11,968 bases of DNA from Bacteroidales bacterium (GTDB taxonomy: Bacteria > Bacteroidota > Bacteroidia > Bacteroidales > UBA932), in the NCBI GenBank assembly GCA_004554455.1, contig SFMG01000039.1:1-11968 (forward strand), given 5' to 3'. The notes beneath the pieces were generated by a model. It ran no database searches, had not been told where the DNA came from, and worked only from the letters and a program-made list of their open reading frames with translations. The translations under genes were made by a program, and so were the position numbers. Each line of letters opens with the position of its first letter. The stretch's first letter is position 1. Shown in pieces: positions 1-6,613 of the stretch.

Positions 1-2
1 AT

Positions 3-1631
3 CAGACTGATATTGAGAATGAGGATTTTGATGACTATAGAGGGTGGTTCATAAGTAACTGCCTTCTCATCGAGTACGATGTTCCTCAGAAACAGGAATA
101 CAAGACCATCGGAAAGGATGCAGTAAGAATCTTCGAACGAGTGCTGTACAATTATCAGAAATCACTTTCCAGGGCATCCGAGATATACAAGGCCCTTTGT
201 TTCTGCCAGATGCTGGCCGAGCTCACGGAAGATGAGAGGGAACTACATTATCTCGAGCTGAAGGCAAGTTACCTTGAACAGCTTGTACTCTTCACAAAGG
301 GTCAGTACTCCGAGATGAAAGACCTGGTTCCTTCATCAGACATAGCGCAGGAGAAGTCTGTTGTAAGGAGCGTAAACATCGTGAGGGTATTGAAGGAGAT
401 TAACACATCAGGGGATGACTCCAGACTGCTTTCCGAGATCATACTGAGTGAGAACGACGCTCTCGTCATCAAACTTGCCAGAATACTCCAGTCATACAAC
501 CGAATCAAGGATATTGTCCCTGAGAAGACGCTGTCGGACCTAAAGCAGGAGATGATCAAGGAACTGTCACTTGACAGCGAGACACAGTCCTCCCTCGATG
601 ATGACGAGGATGAGAACCTGGGAATGGAGGACAAGACCAAGGAGTTCAAATCGTCGTTCATCTTCCCTGCGGACAAGTCGCAGCACATGTCCGCCAACAT
701 TAAGTTGCAGAGCAGGAACGTCTTCAAGGGAGTCTGCGCATTTCTGAATTCGACGATTGGAGGAACACTGTACCTCGGAGTCAACGATATGGGATATGTT
801 ATAGGTTTGGACAATGACCTTGATTTCGTCAAGGGTTCTCTGGACAGTTATATCCGGCTCATACAGGACGAGGCAAAACAGGCTTTCGAGCAGAGCATCC
901 TTGACTTCCTGGATTTCGAAGTGATGTTCGAAGGTCGGGTTGTTGCCATCAAGGTCAGGCCTTATCCAGATGGACTCGTGTATATGGACAAGATCCCATA
1001 CAAGAGGAACTTCGGAGAGTCCGAACCGATGCGCGAAGATGAGAAGGCTAGAATGATTTCCATGAAGCTTTCTTCCGGAAAGGCTGACGGCGGCAAGCTC
1101 GGAACGATTGAGAAGGCCGTCGTGGAGAAGAAATGCGTTTGCCTCAAACGCTACTCTTCCGCCAGCGGAATACGCGACCGCCACGTGGAGCCGTTCAAGG
1201 TGACGGGAGAAGGCAAGTTCGTATGGTGCTACGATCTTGTGGACAGGAAATGTAAGCAGTACAGCATATCCCGGGCAGCAGACATCATTTTGCTGAACGA
1301 TGCCTGGACGCATCAGAGGGAACACAAGGCCCTTGAAACCGATATCTTCAACTGGAGCGGGGACAAGGCAATGCATATAGAGCTCCGGATGGATAATCTG
1401 GCCTGCAACATCCTGAAGGACGAGCACCCACTAAGCGCAAAGTTCCTTACATCAATCAACGATGGAGAGGAGTGGATACTCTCAACCGACGTCTACAGGT
1501 GCGAGGCTCCGGGACGGTTTGTGATAGGGCTCCTTGACCATGTGGAGATTCTTCAGGGTGAAGAACTCAAGAAATTTGTAAAAGACTATATCAATGAGCA
1601 CTTTGATGCCGAAAAATTGACTGTTTGTTGA
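3..1631 (+). CDS. AlbA_2 (Schlafen-type) plus WYL domain protein, 5' partial
   Basis: The reading frame is open from the left edge, so the gene starts outside the window; the GTG at 141 is only an internal codon and 46 more codons precede it. The visible part is 542 residues. Numbered from position 3, residues 1-205 are helical and unrecognised. Residues about 212-350 match an AlbA_2/Schlafen AAA_4 domain: KTKEFKSSF, then FLNSTIGGTLYLGVND and IPYKRNFGESEPM, the usual E-x-K-S, N-T-x-G-G-x-L-x-x-G-V and Y-x-R-x-G-x-x-x pattern. Residues about 372-441 look like a WYL domain (RDRHVEPFKV, then KFVWCYDL), followed by a WCX-like C-terminal part. AlbA_2 domains occur in nucleic-acid-acting and regulatory proteins; WYL domains sense ligands, often in regulators of phage defence. 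A regulator or defence-associated role is therefore plausible, but the substrate is unknown. The stop TGA is 20 bases before the next gene. Confidence 0.8.
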   Translation, partial: QTDIENEDFDDYRGWFISNCLLIEYDVPQKQEYKTIGKDAVRIFERVLYNYQKSLSRASEIYKALCFCQMLAELTEDERELHYLELKASYLEQLVLFTKGQYSEMKDLVPSSDIAQEKSVVRSVNIVRVLKEINTSGDDSRLLSEIILSENDALVIKLARILQSYNRIKDIVPEKTLSDLKQEMIKELSLDSETQSSLDDDEDENLGMEDKTKEFKSSFIFPADKSQHMSANIKLQSRNVFKGVCAFLNSTIGGTLYLGVNDMGYVIGLDNDLDFVKGSLDSYIRLIQDEAKQAFEQSILDFLDFEVMFEGRVVAIKVRPYPDGLVYMDKIPYKRNFGESEPMREDEKARMISMKLSSGKADGGKLGTIEKAVVEKKCVCLKRYSSASGIRDRHVEPFKVTGEGKFVWCYDLVDRKCKQYSISRAADIILLNDAWTHQREHKALETDIFNWSGDKAMHIELRMDNLACNILKDEHPLSAKFLTSINDGEEWILSTDVYRCEAPGRFVIGLLDHVEILQGEELKKFVKDYINEHFDAEKLTVC

Positions 1632-1651
1632 ATCGCTGATGGACTTGAATC

Positions 1652-2095
1652 ATGATCGAAACAGATAGACTCATCCTCCGTCCGTGGGAGGACTCCGATG
1701 CGGAGGCACTTTTTCGATACGCTTCCGATCCGGACGTGGGCCCTAGGGCGGGATGTCCGCCGCACAAGGCCATTGAGGAGAGCAGGAGAGTGATCCGGAA
1801 CATCTTCACCAATGACCGCACCTGGGCTGTCACTCTGCGCGAGACCGGGGAGGCAGTAGGTTGTATGGGGTACTTCATCCACGGCGAGAGCAACATCCCG
1901 ATAGGGGAGGAGGATGCCGAAATTGGCTACTGGATAGTGATACCTTACTGGAACCGTGGCATAGCCACTGAAGCACTCCGGGCATGGAAGTGCCGTAGGA
2001 GTGGGCGAATAGGGTCTTTGACATGCCTTCCTAAGCCGGAAGAACCGGAAAAGAGGAAGCCGGAACGGCCCAATAAATCAATATACTCTAACTGA
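1652..2095 (+). pseudogene. GNAT acetyltransferase, truncated after the acetyl-CoA motif
   Basis: The N-terminal 111 residues are a clear RimJ/RimL-type GNAT fold (Acetyltransf_3): it begins MIETDRLILRPWEDSDAEAL, includes WAVTLRETGEAVGCMGY, and then EIGYWIVIPYWNRGIATEALRA, which holds the acetyl-CoA pyrophosphate loop (here NRGIAT in place of the common GRGYAT). After ALRA at about residue 111 the sequence stops resembling the family. The last 36 residues are basic and low in complexity (KPEEPEKRKPERPNKS), and neither other frame restores the missing strand, the FDGNERS-type segment or the C-terminal helix. Intact relatives are usually about 170-180 residues; this one is 147. I infer a 3' truncation by deletion or recombination, so the enzyme is probably inactive. 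The start ATG is 20 bases after the AlbA_2-WYL stop. Confidence 0.7.
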
Positions 2096-2138
2096 TTGGG
2101 AAAACATTAGTTAAATAACGGTAGTATTGTAGTAGTGC

Positions 2139-2146
2139 TACTTTTG
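2139..2146 (+). promoter_or_regulatory. Candidate Bacteroidales -7 box upstream of the 194-aa gene
   Basis: TACTTTTG fits the Bacteroidota -7 consensus TAnnTTTG and lies 59 bases before the ATG at 2206. No convincing TTTG -33 box sits 19-21 bases upstream, so this is tentative. Between it and the gene, a small hairpin GTTAAA-TTT-TTTAAC lies at 2171-2185. Confidence 0.3.
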
Positions 2147-2205
2147 CTCTGAACTAAAAGCTATATAATTGTTAAATTTTTTAACGAATCATTGATTCTT
2201 TGAAT

Positions 2206-2790
2206 ATGATTGATATAACTGTTTATGCCATATTAGAGGGGTCGTACAATGCATCTTCAGACAAGTTGTCCTTGGGCGTTATGGACGTTTACCTATATCT
2301 AGAAAGCGCAAAATCTGACTTCAGAAACGAAATCAACTGGTATCGTTTAGCGTACCAAAATGAGAATCTTGAAGAACTAGAATCCTCTGAGATTTGTTGG
2401 CATGGCTTAATCAATAAAACTGAGCACATCGTTTATAAGATTCATACCATTTCCATAAACTCAGACGACTTATTCAAAATAGATAACAAGTACCCTACTG
2501 TTACTAGATTAGAAGTAGACAGGCATCTGGATAAAACCTCATATCCATATATTGTTGTAGGCTTATGGTGTGTCGAACGAGAAACTGCTACTCCCATAGA
2601 ACACTACTTATATTTCTACTGTCATACTATTGACGCAGCCAAAGGTGCTTATATAAAGTATTTCAAGGAAACCGCATATCTTGATCTGGATCCTGATTTG
2701 ATACCTGATAGCCAATATTTCGACCAAGATTATGTCTACAAAGTAGACGAAAGAAACAAATACTTCTGCTACATAGATAATAACGAATAG
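2206..2790 (+). CDS. Hypothetical acidic protein, 194 aa
   Basis: I do not recognise this protein. ATG 2206 (MIDITVYAILEG) is preferred over the TTG at 2200, which would add only two residues. The product is acidic and rich in Tyr and Asp with no membrane segment or signal peptide, so it is probably cytosolic. Alternating hydrophobic patterns such as YPYIVVGLWCVE and HYLYFYCHT suggest beta strands, with a mixed alpha/beta fold likely. The DNA is clearly more AT-rich than the genes on either side and has long empty flanks (2096-2205 and 2791-3017), so it is probably an independently acquired single-gene unit. Its size and composition would suit an immunity or antitoxin-like protein, but no toxin partner is visible and no function is claimed. 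Confidence 0.65.
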   Translation: MIDITVYAILEGSYNASSDKLSLGVMDVYLYLESAKSDFRNEINWYRLAYQNENLEELESSEICWHGLINKTEHIVYKIHTISINSDDLFKIDNKYPTVTRLEVDRHLDKTSYPYIVVGLWCVERETATPIEHYLYFYCHTIDAAKGAYIKYFKETAYLDLDPDLIPDSQYFDQDYVYKVDERNKYFCYIDNNE

Positions 2791-2834
2791 TTGATGTTAA
2801 AATGTAGCCTTCCCTATAAGTAAAATCAAAGCAC

Positions 2835-2842
2835 TACCTTTG
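2835..2842 (+). promoter_or_regulatory. Candidate -7 box upstream of the WG-repeat gene
   Basis: TACCTTTG matches TAnnTTTG. A matching -33 TTTG box is not seen at the expected distance. If it is used, the transcript would have a leader of about 170 nt containing the two hairpins at 2858-2886 and 2926-2945 before the ATG at 3018. Confidence 0.25.
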
Positions 2843-2857
2843 TCGAAAGTCCTATAC

Positions 2858-2886
2858 GCAGAGCTCAAACTATCGTAAGGCTCTGC
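2858..2886. repeat. Perfect 7-bp inverted repeat in the WG-gene leader
   Basis: GCAGAGC (2858-2864) and GCTCTGC (2880-2886) are perfect complements around a 15-base loop. No T-run follows, so it is not a standard intrinsic terminator; it could be an operator or leader hairpin. Confidence 0.45.
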
Positions 2887-2925
2887 TACAACAAATAGAA
2901 CATAATTTAACTTAAGAGGACTTAA

Positions 2926-2945
2926 CCCCTGTCTAAACAAAGGGG
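2926..2945. repeat. Small inverted repeat in the WG-gene leader
   Basis: CCCCT (2926-2930) pairs with AGGGG (2941-2945) around a 10-base loop, 72 bases before the ATG at 3018. It is short and may be chance. Confidence 0.3.
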
Positions 2946-3017
2946 AACATTATATGATACAAATTCCCACCGAAAAGCTTTCAAAAGCATAAATTCATAA
3001 ATATAATAACGTTCAAC

Positions 3018-4286
3018 ATGACAACTCCATACAAGATACTATGCCAGAATGGCAAGATGGGAGCATCCAAACAGAATGATCTAACACAAAACATTGCCCC
3101 CATATATGACGAAGTCAAGATCTTTTCATACACCATTGTGTGGGCAAAGCATGACGGGAAATGGGGGCAGGTTTCAGGAATATCAAACCCGGCTTTCATT
3201 TATGATGAAATAGCACCGGTATATTCAGTACCGGGGCTGTTGGCAGTTCAGAAAGGTAATAAAGCGGGATTCGTTAATATTCATGGAGAAGAAGTTGTTC
3301 CATGTATATTCGACTATGTTTGGCCGTTTGAGAAGGACAACTCCAGGACCATCGCAATCCTGGATGGAAAACTTGTTGTCATCGACTCTGAAGGGAAACT
3401 ACACCCTGAGTTATCTCACGTCCCATGCTTTTTCTTCTGGGAATGCGAACCAGGGATCGGGTTGTTTTTAGCTTGCAGGCAATGGAGTGTTACAGACCGT
3501 TTGGGAAACGTTCTTCATGCTCCTTATGGAGGTGTAGTTGATGGACCTTTGCTGTTGATATGTGGCCCTTCTGGTACTTACCTTGTTTCAGACACACATA
3601 TTATGAGCCCGCTTTGCAAGGAAATAGATAATTGCCATGGGGGCTTCTGCGCGTTCGTTGAATTGACTCCCGGTGACGAGCGCAGATGGAGTGGCCACAA
3701 GGGGTATCTGAACTGTAATGCAGAGGTTGCGATTCCGGCAGTCTATGATGAGGTTGGTGAGTTCAACGACGGCCGGGCTCCTGTAGAGAAGGATGGTGAG
3801 CGGTATTTTATCAATGAAAACGGGGAAAGATTAAACGATGGTATTCCATCTGAAGATGAATTCATAGATTGGGATGATCATTGTTGGGAAGAATTCTATC
3901 GATACCCTGGTTGCGATGACTGCCCATATGCTATGCCGGTGTCTCCTAAGCCGGCAAACCATCAAATCGATTGGGTGTGGAATGCATTTGATGGCATCTA
4001 TGAAAAATTAACTTCCGACAGTGTTGAGTATTATGGAATCAACGGAGAACCTTTGGACATCGCAGAGCATATAGACCCCCAAAACATAGACCTTTATAAA
4101 GGAAAAAAAGTGTTGTCCGCCATCTGCAGGATTTATGAGGAGGATTTCTATGACGAAGAACTTGGAGAAATATGCAAAGTGGATCGTTATGATCTAATCC
4201 TGTCATACGGTGACATCATTGATGAGGATGCAATCCGGCTTATAAAAGAATCTGAAAGACTCACAGCAATAATGATTGAGAAATAA
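3018..4286 (+). CDS. WG-repeat (beta-strand repeat) protein, 422 aa
   Basis: Recognised as a WG_beta_rep-type protein from repeated units of the form (K)xG(x)V/F-x-(8-12)-P-x-(x)Y-D-E-V. Examples are KWGQVSG with FIYDEIAPVY (residues 48-69), KAGFVNIHGEEVVPCIFDYVWPF (82-104) and KGYLNCNAEVAIPAVYDEVG (228-247), followed by DGRAPVEKDGERYFINENGE (251-270). The first unit is degenerate (APIYDEVKIF, 27-36). The C-terminal 150 residues lack the repeat, are very acidic, and carry a CDDC motif at 299-302. No signal peptide or lipobox is seen, unlike many secreted WG proteins, so it is probably cytoplasmic. WG repeats build beta-solenoid or propeller-like scaffolds; no enzymatic role can be read from them. 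It stands alone, with no neighbour close enough to form an operon. Confidence 0.75.
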   Translation: MTTPYKILCQNGKMGASKQNDLTQNIAPIYDEVKIFSYTIVWAKHDGKWGQVSGISNPAFIYDEIAPVYSVPGLLAVQKGNKAGFVNIHGEEVVPCIFDYVWPFEKDNSRTIAILDGKLVVIDSEGKLHPELSHVPCFFFWECEPGIGLFLACRQWSVTDRLGNVLHAPYGGVVDGPLLLICGPSGTYLVSDTHIMSPLCKEIDNCHGGFCAFVELTPGDERRWSGHKGYLNCNAEVAIPAVYDEVGEFNDGRAPVEKDGERYFINENGERLNDGIPSEDEFIDWDDHCWEEFYRYPGCDDCPYAMPVSPKPANHQIDWVWNAFDGIYEKLTSDSVEYYGINGEPLDIAEHIDPQNIDLYKGKKVLSAICRIYEEDFYDEELGEICKVDRYDLILSYGDIIDEDAIRLIKESERLTAIMIEK

Positions 4287-4587
4287 GGCCCATAATCCGA
4301 ATCGACATCTCACGGCCGAGCAATGGAAGAGTCTGGTGAAGACACTACGGGCATGGAGAATATGCGTGAAAAGACATGTAAGGTGGTTAGTTTGGAACTG
4401 GCACGGATAGAGACGGATGAACGTGAGTTCTACTTGGAAAAGTTCTTGCCGTAAAAGTGGATTTAGCTCTGTGTATTCAGAATTTTTTGGTTACCTGTAT
4501 GGCGATAATGACATAAACTATTTACCGCTACGTTAATGTTAGGGAAGTGCTGAGAATCATTGATTTAGTCAAATTTCCCGTGTTATT

Positions 4588-4615
4588 GTGTCATTGACAC
4601 TTGAGCACTTGACAC
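4588..4615. repeat. TGACAC palindrome plus direct repeat
   Basis: GTGTCA (4588-4593) and TGACAC (4595-4600) form a palindrome around one T. TTGACAC occurs at 4594-4600 and again at 4609-4615, 15 bases apart, like a protein-binding site cluster. Confidence 0.4.
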
Positions 4616-4711
4616 ATTCCAGCTGGAGAAGATATTGATAGGAAGCATTAGTTAACATAAGATAAATTGTATAACCGAATTTACAAGGAGGGGAGTACCC
4701 TTGATTTAAAA

Positions 4712-4753
4712 GTACAGGCGGTACTACGTATGTCATCCATAGACCACCTGTAC
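4712..4753. repeat. Imperfect 11-bp inverted repeat
   Basis: GTACAGGCGGT (4712-4722) and ACCACCTGTAC (4743-4753) match as an inverted repeat with one mismatch, 20 bases apart. No T-run follows on either strand. It could be a remnant of an insertion-element end or a transcript hairpin downstream of the minus-strand HTH gene. Confidence 0.5.
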
Positions 4754-4825
4754 CCGACTTACCATCAACAGGTAATTTGAAATCTTTCACATTAAGGTCA
4801 TGAGACAGCATCTCTCAAATACACC

Positions 4826-5356
4826 TTAGTATTCTTTCTTTTCCTTCAGCTTGAACTGGATATTTACAGTCCAGTCCATCTTTTCCGCAATCTCGTAGAT
4901 GTATCTGAAGGTGATGTCGTCTTTCTGGAACCAGAGATTCAGTCCCATCCTGGACAGTCCCAGCTTCTTGGCGAAATCCGACTTGGTAATACCGGCCTGA
5001 TAGATGGCCAGCCTCAGGAAGTTCAGCCTGCTGTCAAGTTTGCCCACCTCGCCGAGGACGTACAGTGCCTGGTCGATGCTGAGTTTCGTGCGCTCGATCG
5101 GAACATCTGGAATCTCATAGTGCACATAGAAGTCATATCCGTAATGGTTGGCAATCATCTCCACCTTTGAGTAGCTGGTATCGTCGACCATGAACCATCT
5201 GGTGACCGATGCCCTCATCAGTCCCACCACTCTCGCCAAGTCACCGGTGGTCAGGCCCATCTTCTTCATGAACTCAGTCAGGAACTTCAGATTCTTCACA
5301 TTCCACTGCCCGTTTTCATAGCGTCCGGCACCTTCTGCCAATACTCTCTTTTCCAT
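4826..5356 (-). CDS. Tandem helix-turn-helix DNA-binding regulator
   Basis: A 176-aa protein from the ATG at 5356; a TTG three codons further upstream is less likely. It contains two copies of the same XRE-like unit. Residues 25-81 (FLTEFMKKMGLTTGDLARVV...) and 113-169 (FLRLAIYQAGITKSDFAKKL...) align end to end with shared FL, G-[LI]-T-x-x-D-[LF]-A-[RK], GL-x-R, W-F-x-x-DD, IA and a closing strand. The units are joined by a linker around PDVPIERTKLSIDQ. This suggests one polypeptide binding two half-sites, or a pseudodimer. It is the only supported minus-strand gene and lies divergent to the GC-rich block. Its own upstream region has interleaved inverted repeats overlapping a candidate promoter, which fits autoregulation. 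The tail is basic (KLKEKKEY). Binding specificity is unknown. Confidence 0.75.
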   Translation of the reverse strand: MEKRVLAEGAGRYENGQWNVKNLKFLTEFMKKMGLTTGDLARVVGLMRASVTRWFMVDDTSYSKVEMIANHYGYDFYVHYEIPDVPIERTKLSIDQALYVLGEVGKLDSRLNFLRLAIYQAGITKSDFAKKLGLSRMGLNLWFQKDDITFRYIYEIAEKMDWTVNIQFKLKEKKEY

Positions 5357-5381
5357 ATACAACAAATTTTTCTCCAGATCC

Positions 5382-5412
5382 TTGCTTAAAAGGATAGAAA
5401 TACTTTACTTTG
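5382..5412 (+). promoter_or_regulatory. Candidate promoter toward the primase block
   Basis: TTG (5382-5384), a 20-base spacer and TTACTTTG (5405-5412) are close to the Bacteroidota pattern TTTG-N19-21-TAnnTTTG, with one mismatch in the -7 box. It would give a leader of about 200 nt before the ATG at 5621. Confidence 0.3.
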
Positions 5413-5420
5413 TAAACAAA
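5389..5420 (-). promoter_or_regulatory. Candidate promoter of the tandem-HTH gene
   Basis: On the minus strand TTTG (plus-strand CAAA at 5417-5420), a 20-base spacer and TATCCTTT (plus-strand 5389-5396) resemble TTTG-N19-21-TAnnTTTG with two mismatches in the -7 box, about 33 bases before the ATG at 5356. Repeat A (5407-5416) lies inside the spacer, where a bound repressor would block it. Confidence 0.3.
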
Positions 5421-5517
5421 TAATGCTCTTTATGTAAATCAATACTATTTGACAACTTCAAATGTAGGAAAAAATGGAAACTTTACAAAGTTTTTATTAA
5501 AAATTTACACAGAGCAT
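5407..5517. repeat. Interleaved inverted repeats A-B-A'-B'
   Basis: Pair A: ACTTTGTAAA (5407-5416) and its exact complement TTTACAAAGT (5482-5491). Pair B: ATGCTCT-tta-TGTAAAT (5423-5439) and ATTTACA-c-AGAGCAT (5503-5517), complementary over 14 bases with spacers of 3 and 1. The order A, B, A', B' is that of an H-type pseudoknot in RNA. It would equally suit two operators in opposite orientation for the neighbouring tandem-HTH protein. The region is AT-rich, which raises the chance of coincidence for A but less so for B. Confidence 0.55.
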
Positions 5518-5554
5518 ATACTATATCAATTGTACAACAGTTTATGTGTTCAGT

Positions 5555-5581
5555 GTCATCTATCCACAAACGGAGGATGAC
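5555..5581 (+). repeat. Leader hairpin before the primase gene
   Basis: GTCATC (5555-5560) pairs with GATGAC (5576-5581), with TCC/GGA continuing inside. It encloses GGAGG at 5572-5576, directly followed by an ATG at 5577 that opens a 29-codon frame overlapping the primase start. This might be a regulatory leader; the short frame itself is not called. Confidence 0.35.
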
Positions 5582-5620
5582 GGCAGCAAGACAGCCCGCG
5601 ACGCGGCAGATTAAAGAGTT

Positions 5621-6613
5621 ATGCTATCAAATGGTAACAACGGTCAACCTTACAGAGACCGTCTGAAAGTGGCTGATGTCCTTCTCCATTACGGAAAGGA
5701 CCTCAGCCAGTCTCGTCTCGGCCTCATCCGTTCCCCTTTCCGGGACGAGCGCACGCCGTCATTCCATATCCTCTCCAACGGTTATGCCTGGAAGGACTTC
5801 GGGGACGGCAGCGGGGGCGGCGTGATAGACCTCGTGATGCGTCTGGAGAACTGCGGCAGGGAGACCGCCATCGGCAGGCTCCGGGAGATGAGGACAGGCG
5901 GGGCGGTGTTCACTGCCGATTCGTTCTGGGAGAGACGCCAGACTCCGGCCAGGAGGCCGTCACTGTCGGTCTATTCCGAAGAGCCGCTGAGTTCGGAGCA
6001 GTTCATATCCTACGCGGCCTCGAGGGGCATCAGCCCCGAGATCCTCAGCGCTTACTGCCGGGAGGTGACGGTCCGCAGGGGGCGGTCCTTCAGCACCTAC
6101 ATCGGCTTCCTGAACAGTGACGGCGGCTATGTGCTGCGCAGTCCCCTTCCGGGAAGCGACGGCAAGCGCTGCACGAGTGCCTATCCGACATTCATCGGCA
6201 CGGACGGCGCGCTGTGCAGGGCCCCGTCCGCAGGGCGGGTGGCCGTCTTCGAGGGCTTCTTCGACTTTATGTCCCTCCTGCAGCTCTGCGGCAGGACCGT
6301 GCCGGACTGCGACGCGTGCGTTCTGAACAGCGTGACCAACCTTGACAAGGCACTCCCATTCATCCTCGCCCACGGCTATGTGGAGCTGTATCTGGACAAT
6401 GACGCTGCGGGAAAGAAGGCATCTGCGGAGATTGCCCGTGCGATGGAGTCGGCATCCGTCCCGGGACGCGTCGAGGATCTGTCGCACCTGTACAGGGAGT
6501 ACAACGATGTGAACGACTATCTGAAGGCAAACGGAAACACACCTTTTAAATTATCGTCATATGGAAACACAAGAGAACAAGAACTCCGAGAAGAAGGAGA
6601 TCACTTACCCTAA
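5621..6613 (+). CDS. CHC2-like/Toprim DNA primase-like protein of a mobile element
   Basis: A 330-aa protein resembling the primase-like proteins of Bacteroidales mobile elements. Residues 12-86 follow the CHC2 zinc-finger fold of DnaG (RDRLKVADVLLHYG, RSPFRDERTPSFHI, YAWKDFGDGSGGGVIDLVM), but the Cys and His ligands are gone: the usual CPFH reads RSPFR. Residues 205-275 are a Toprim domain with the glutamate motif VAVFEGFFDFMSL (E211) and the acidic pair LYLDNDAAG (D259, D261). The tail has the typical YNDVNDYL. It probably makes or remodels primers for element DNA replication or transfer; the lost zinc site means template recognition may differ. No DnaB-like helicase domain is present. The last 53 bases overlap the next gene, so the final 18 residues may be a run-on tail and translation may be coupled. 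GC content jumps sharply at this gene. Confidence 0.75.
   Translation: MLSNGNNGQPYRDRLKVADVLLHYGKDLSQSRLGLIRSPFRDERTPSFHILSNGYAWKDFGDGSGGGVIDLVMRLENCGRETAIGRLREMRTGGAVFTADSFWERRQTPARRPSLSVYSEEPLSSEQFISYAASRGISPEILSAYCREVTVRRGRSFSTYIGFLNSDGGYVLRSPLPGSDGKRCTSAYPTFIGTDGALCRAPSAGRVAVFEGFFDFMSLLQLCGRTVPDCDACVLNSVTNLDKALPFILAHGYVELYLDNDAAGKKASAEIARAMESASVPGRVEDLSHLYREYNDVNDYLKANGNTPFKLSSYGNTREQELREEGDHLP

Larger units (their letters stand above)
4287..4825. other. Gene-poor stretch with degenerate sequence and small repeats
   Basis: No gene is supported in these 539 bases. There is a 43-codon plus-strand ORF at 4323-4454 (MEESGEDTTGMENM...FYLEKFLP). In another frame, from about 4307, a run reads LTAEQWKSLVKTLRAW before a stop, so this may be decayed coding sequence. 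An 80-codon minus-strand frame at 4569-4811 starts 14 bases past the HTH gene stop; it has no recognisable motif and runs through inverted repeats, so I do not call it. Structure seen: a GTGTCA/TGACAC palindrome with a second TTGACAC (4588-4615), an imperfect 11-bp inverted repeat (4712-4753) and TGAGA/TCTCA (4801-4817). Confidence 0.5.

Noticed and set aside
567..1427. A 286-codon minus-strand frame
   Set aside because: Antisense to the AlbA_2-WYL gene, which shows clear domain motifs on the plus strand.
141..1631. Start of the AlbA_2-WYL gene at the GTG at 141
   Set aside because: The frame stays open to the left edge with protein-like sequence, so 141 is internal and the true start is outside the window.
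4323..4454. 43-codon plus-strand ORF
   Set aside because: No homology recognised and an overlapping frame looks equally protein-like; more probably a degenerate remnant.
4569..4811. 80-codon minus-strand frame just downstream of the HTH gene
   Set aside because: Position would suit an operon partner, but there is no family motif, it includes inverted repeats, and composition looks non-coding. It could still be a decayed gene.
5577..5666. 29-codon frame after GGAGG overlapping the primase start
   Set aside because: GGAGG abuts the ATG with no spacing, and Bacteroidota rarely rely on Shine-Dalgarno sites; no support for translation.
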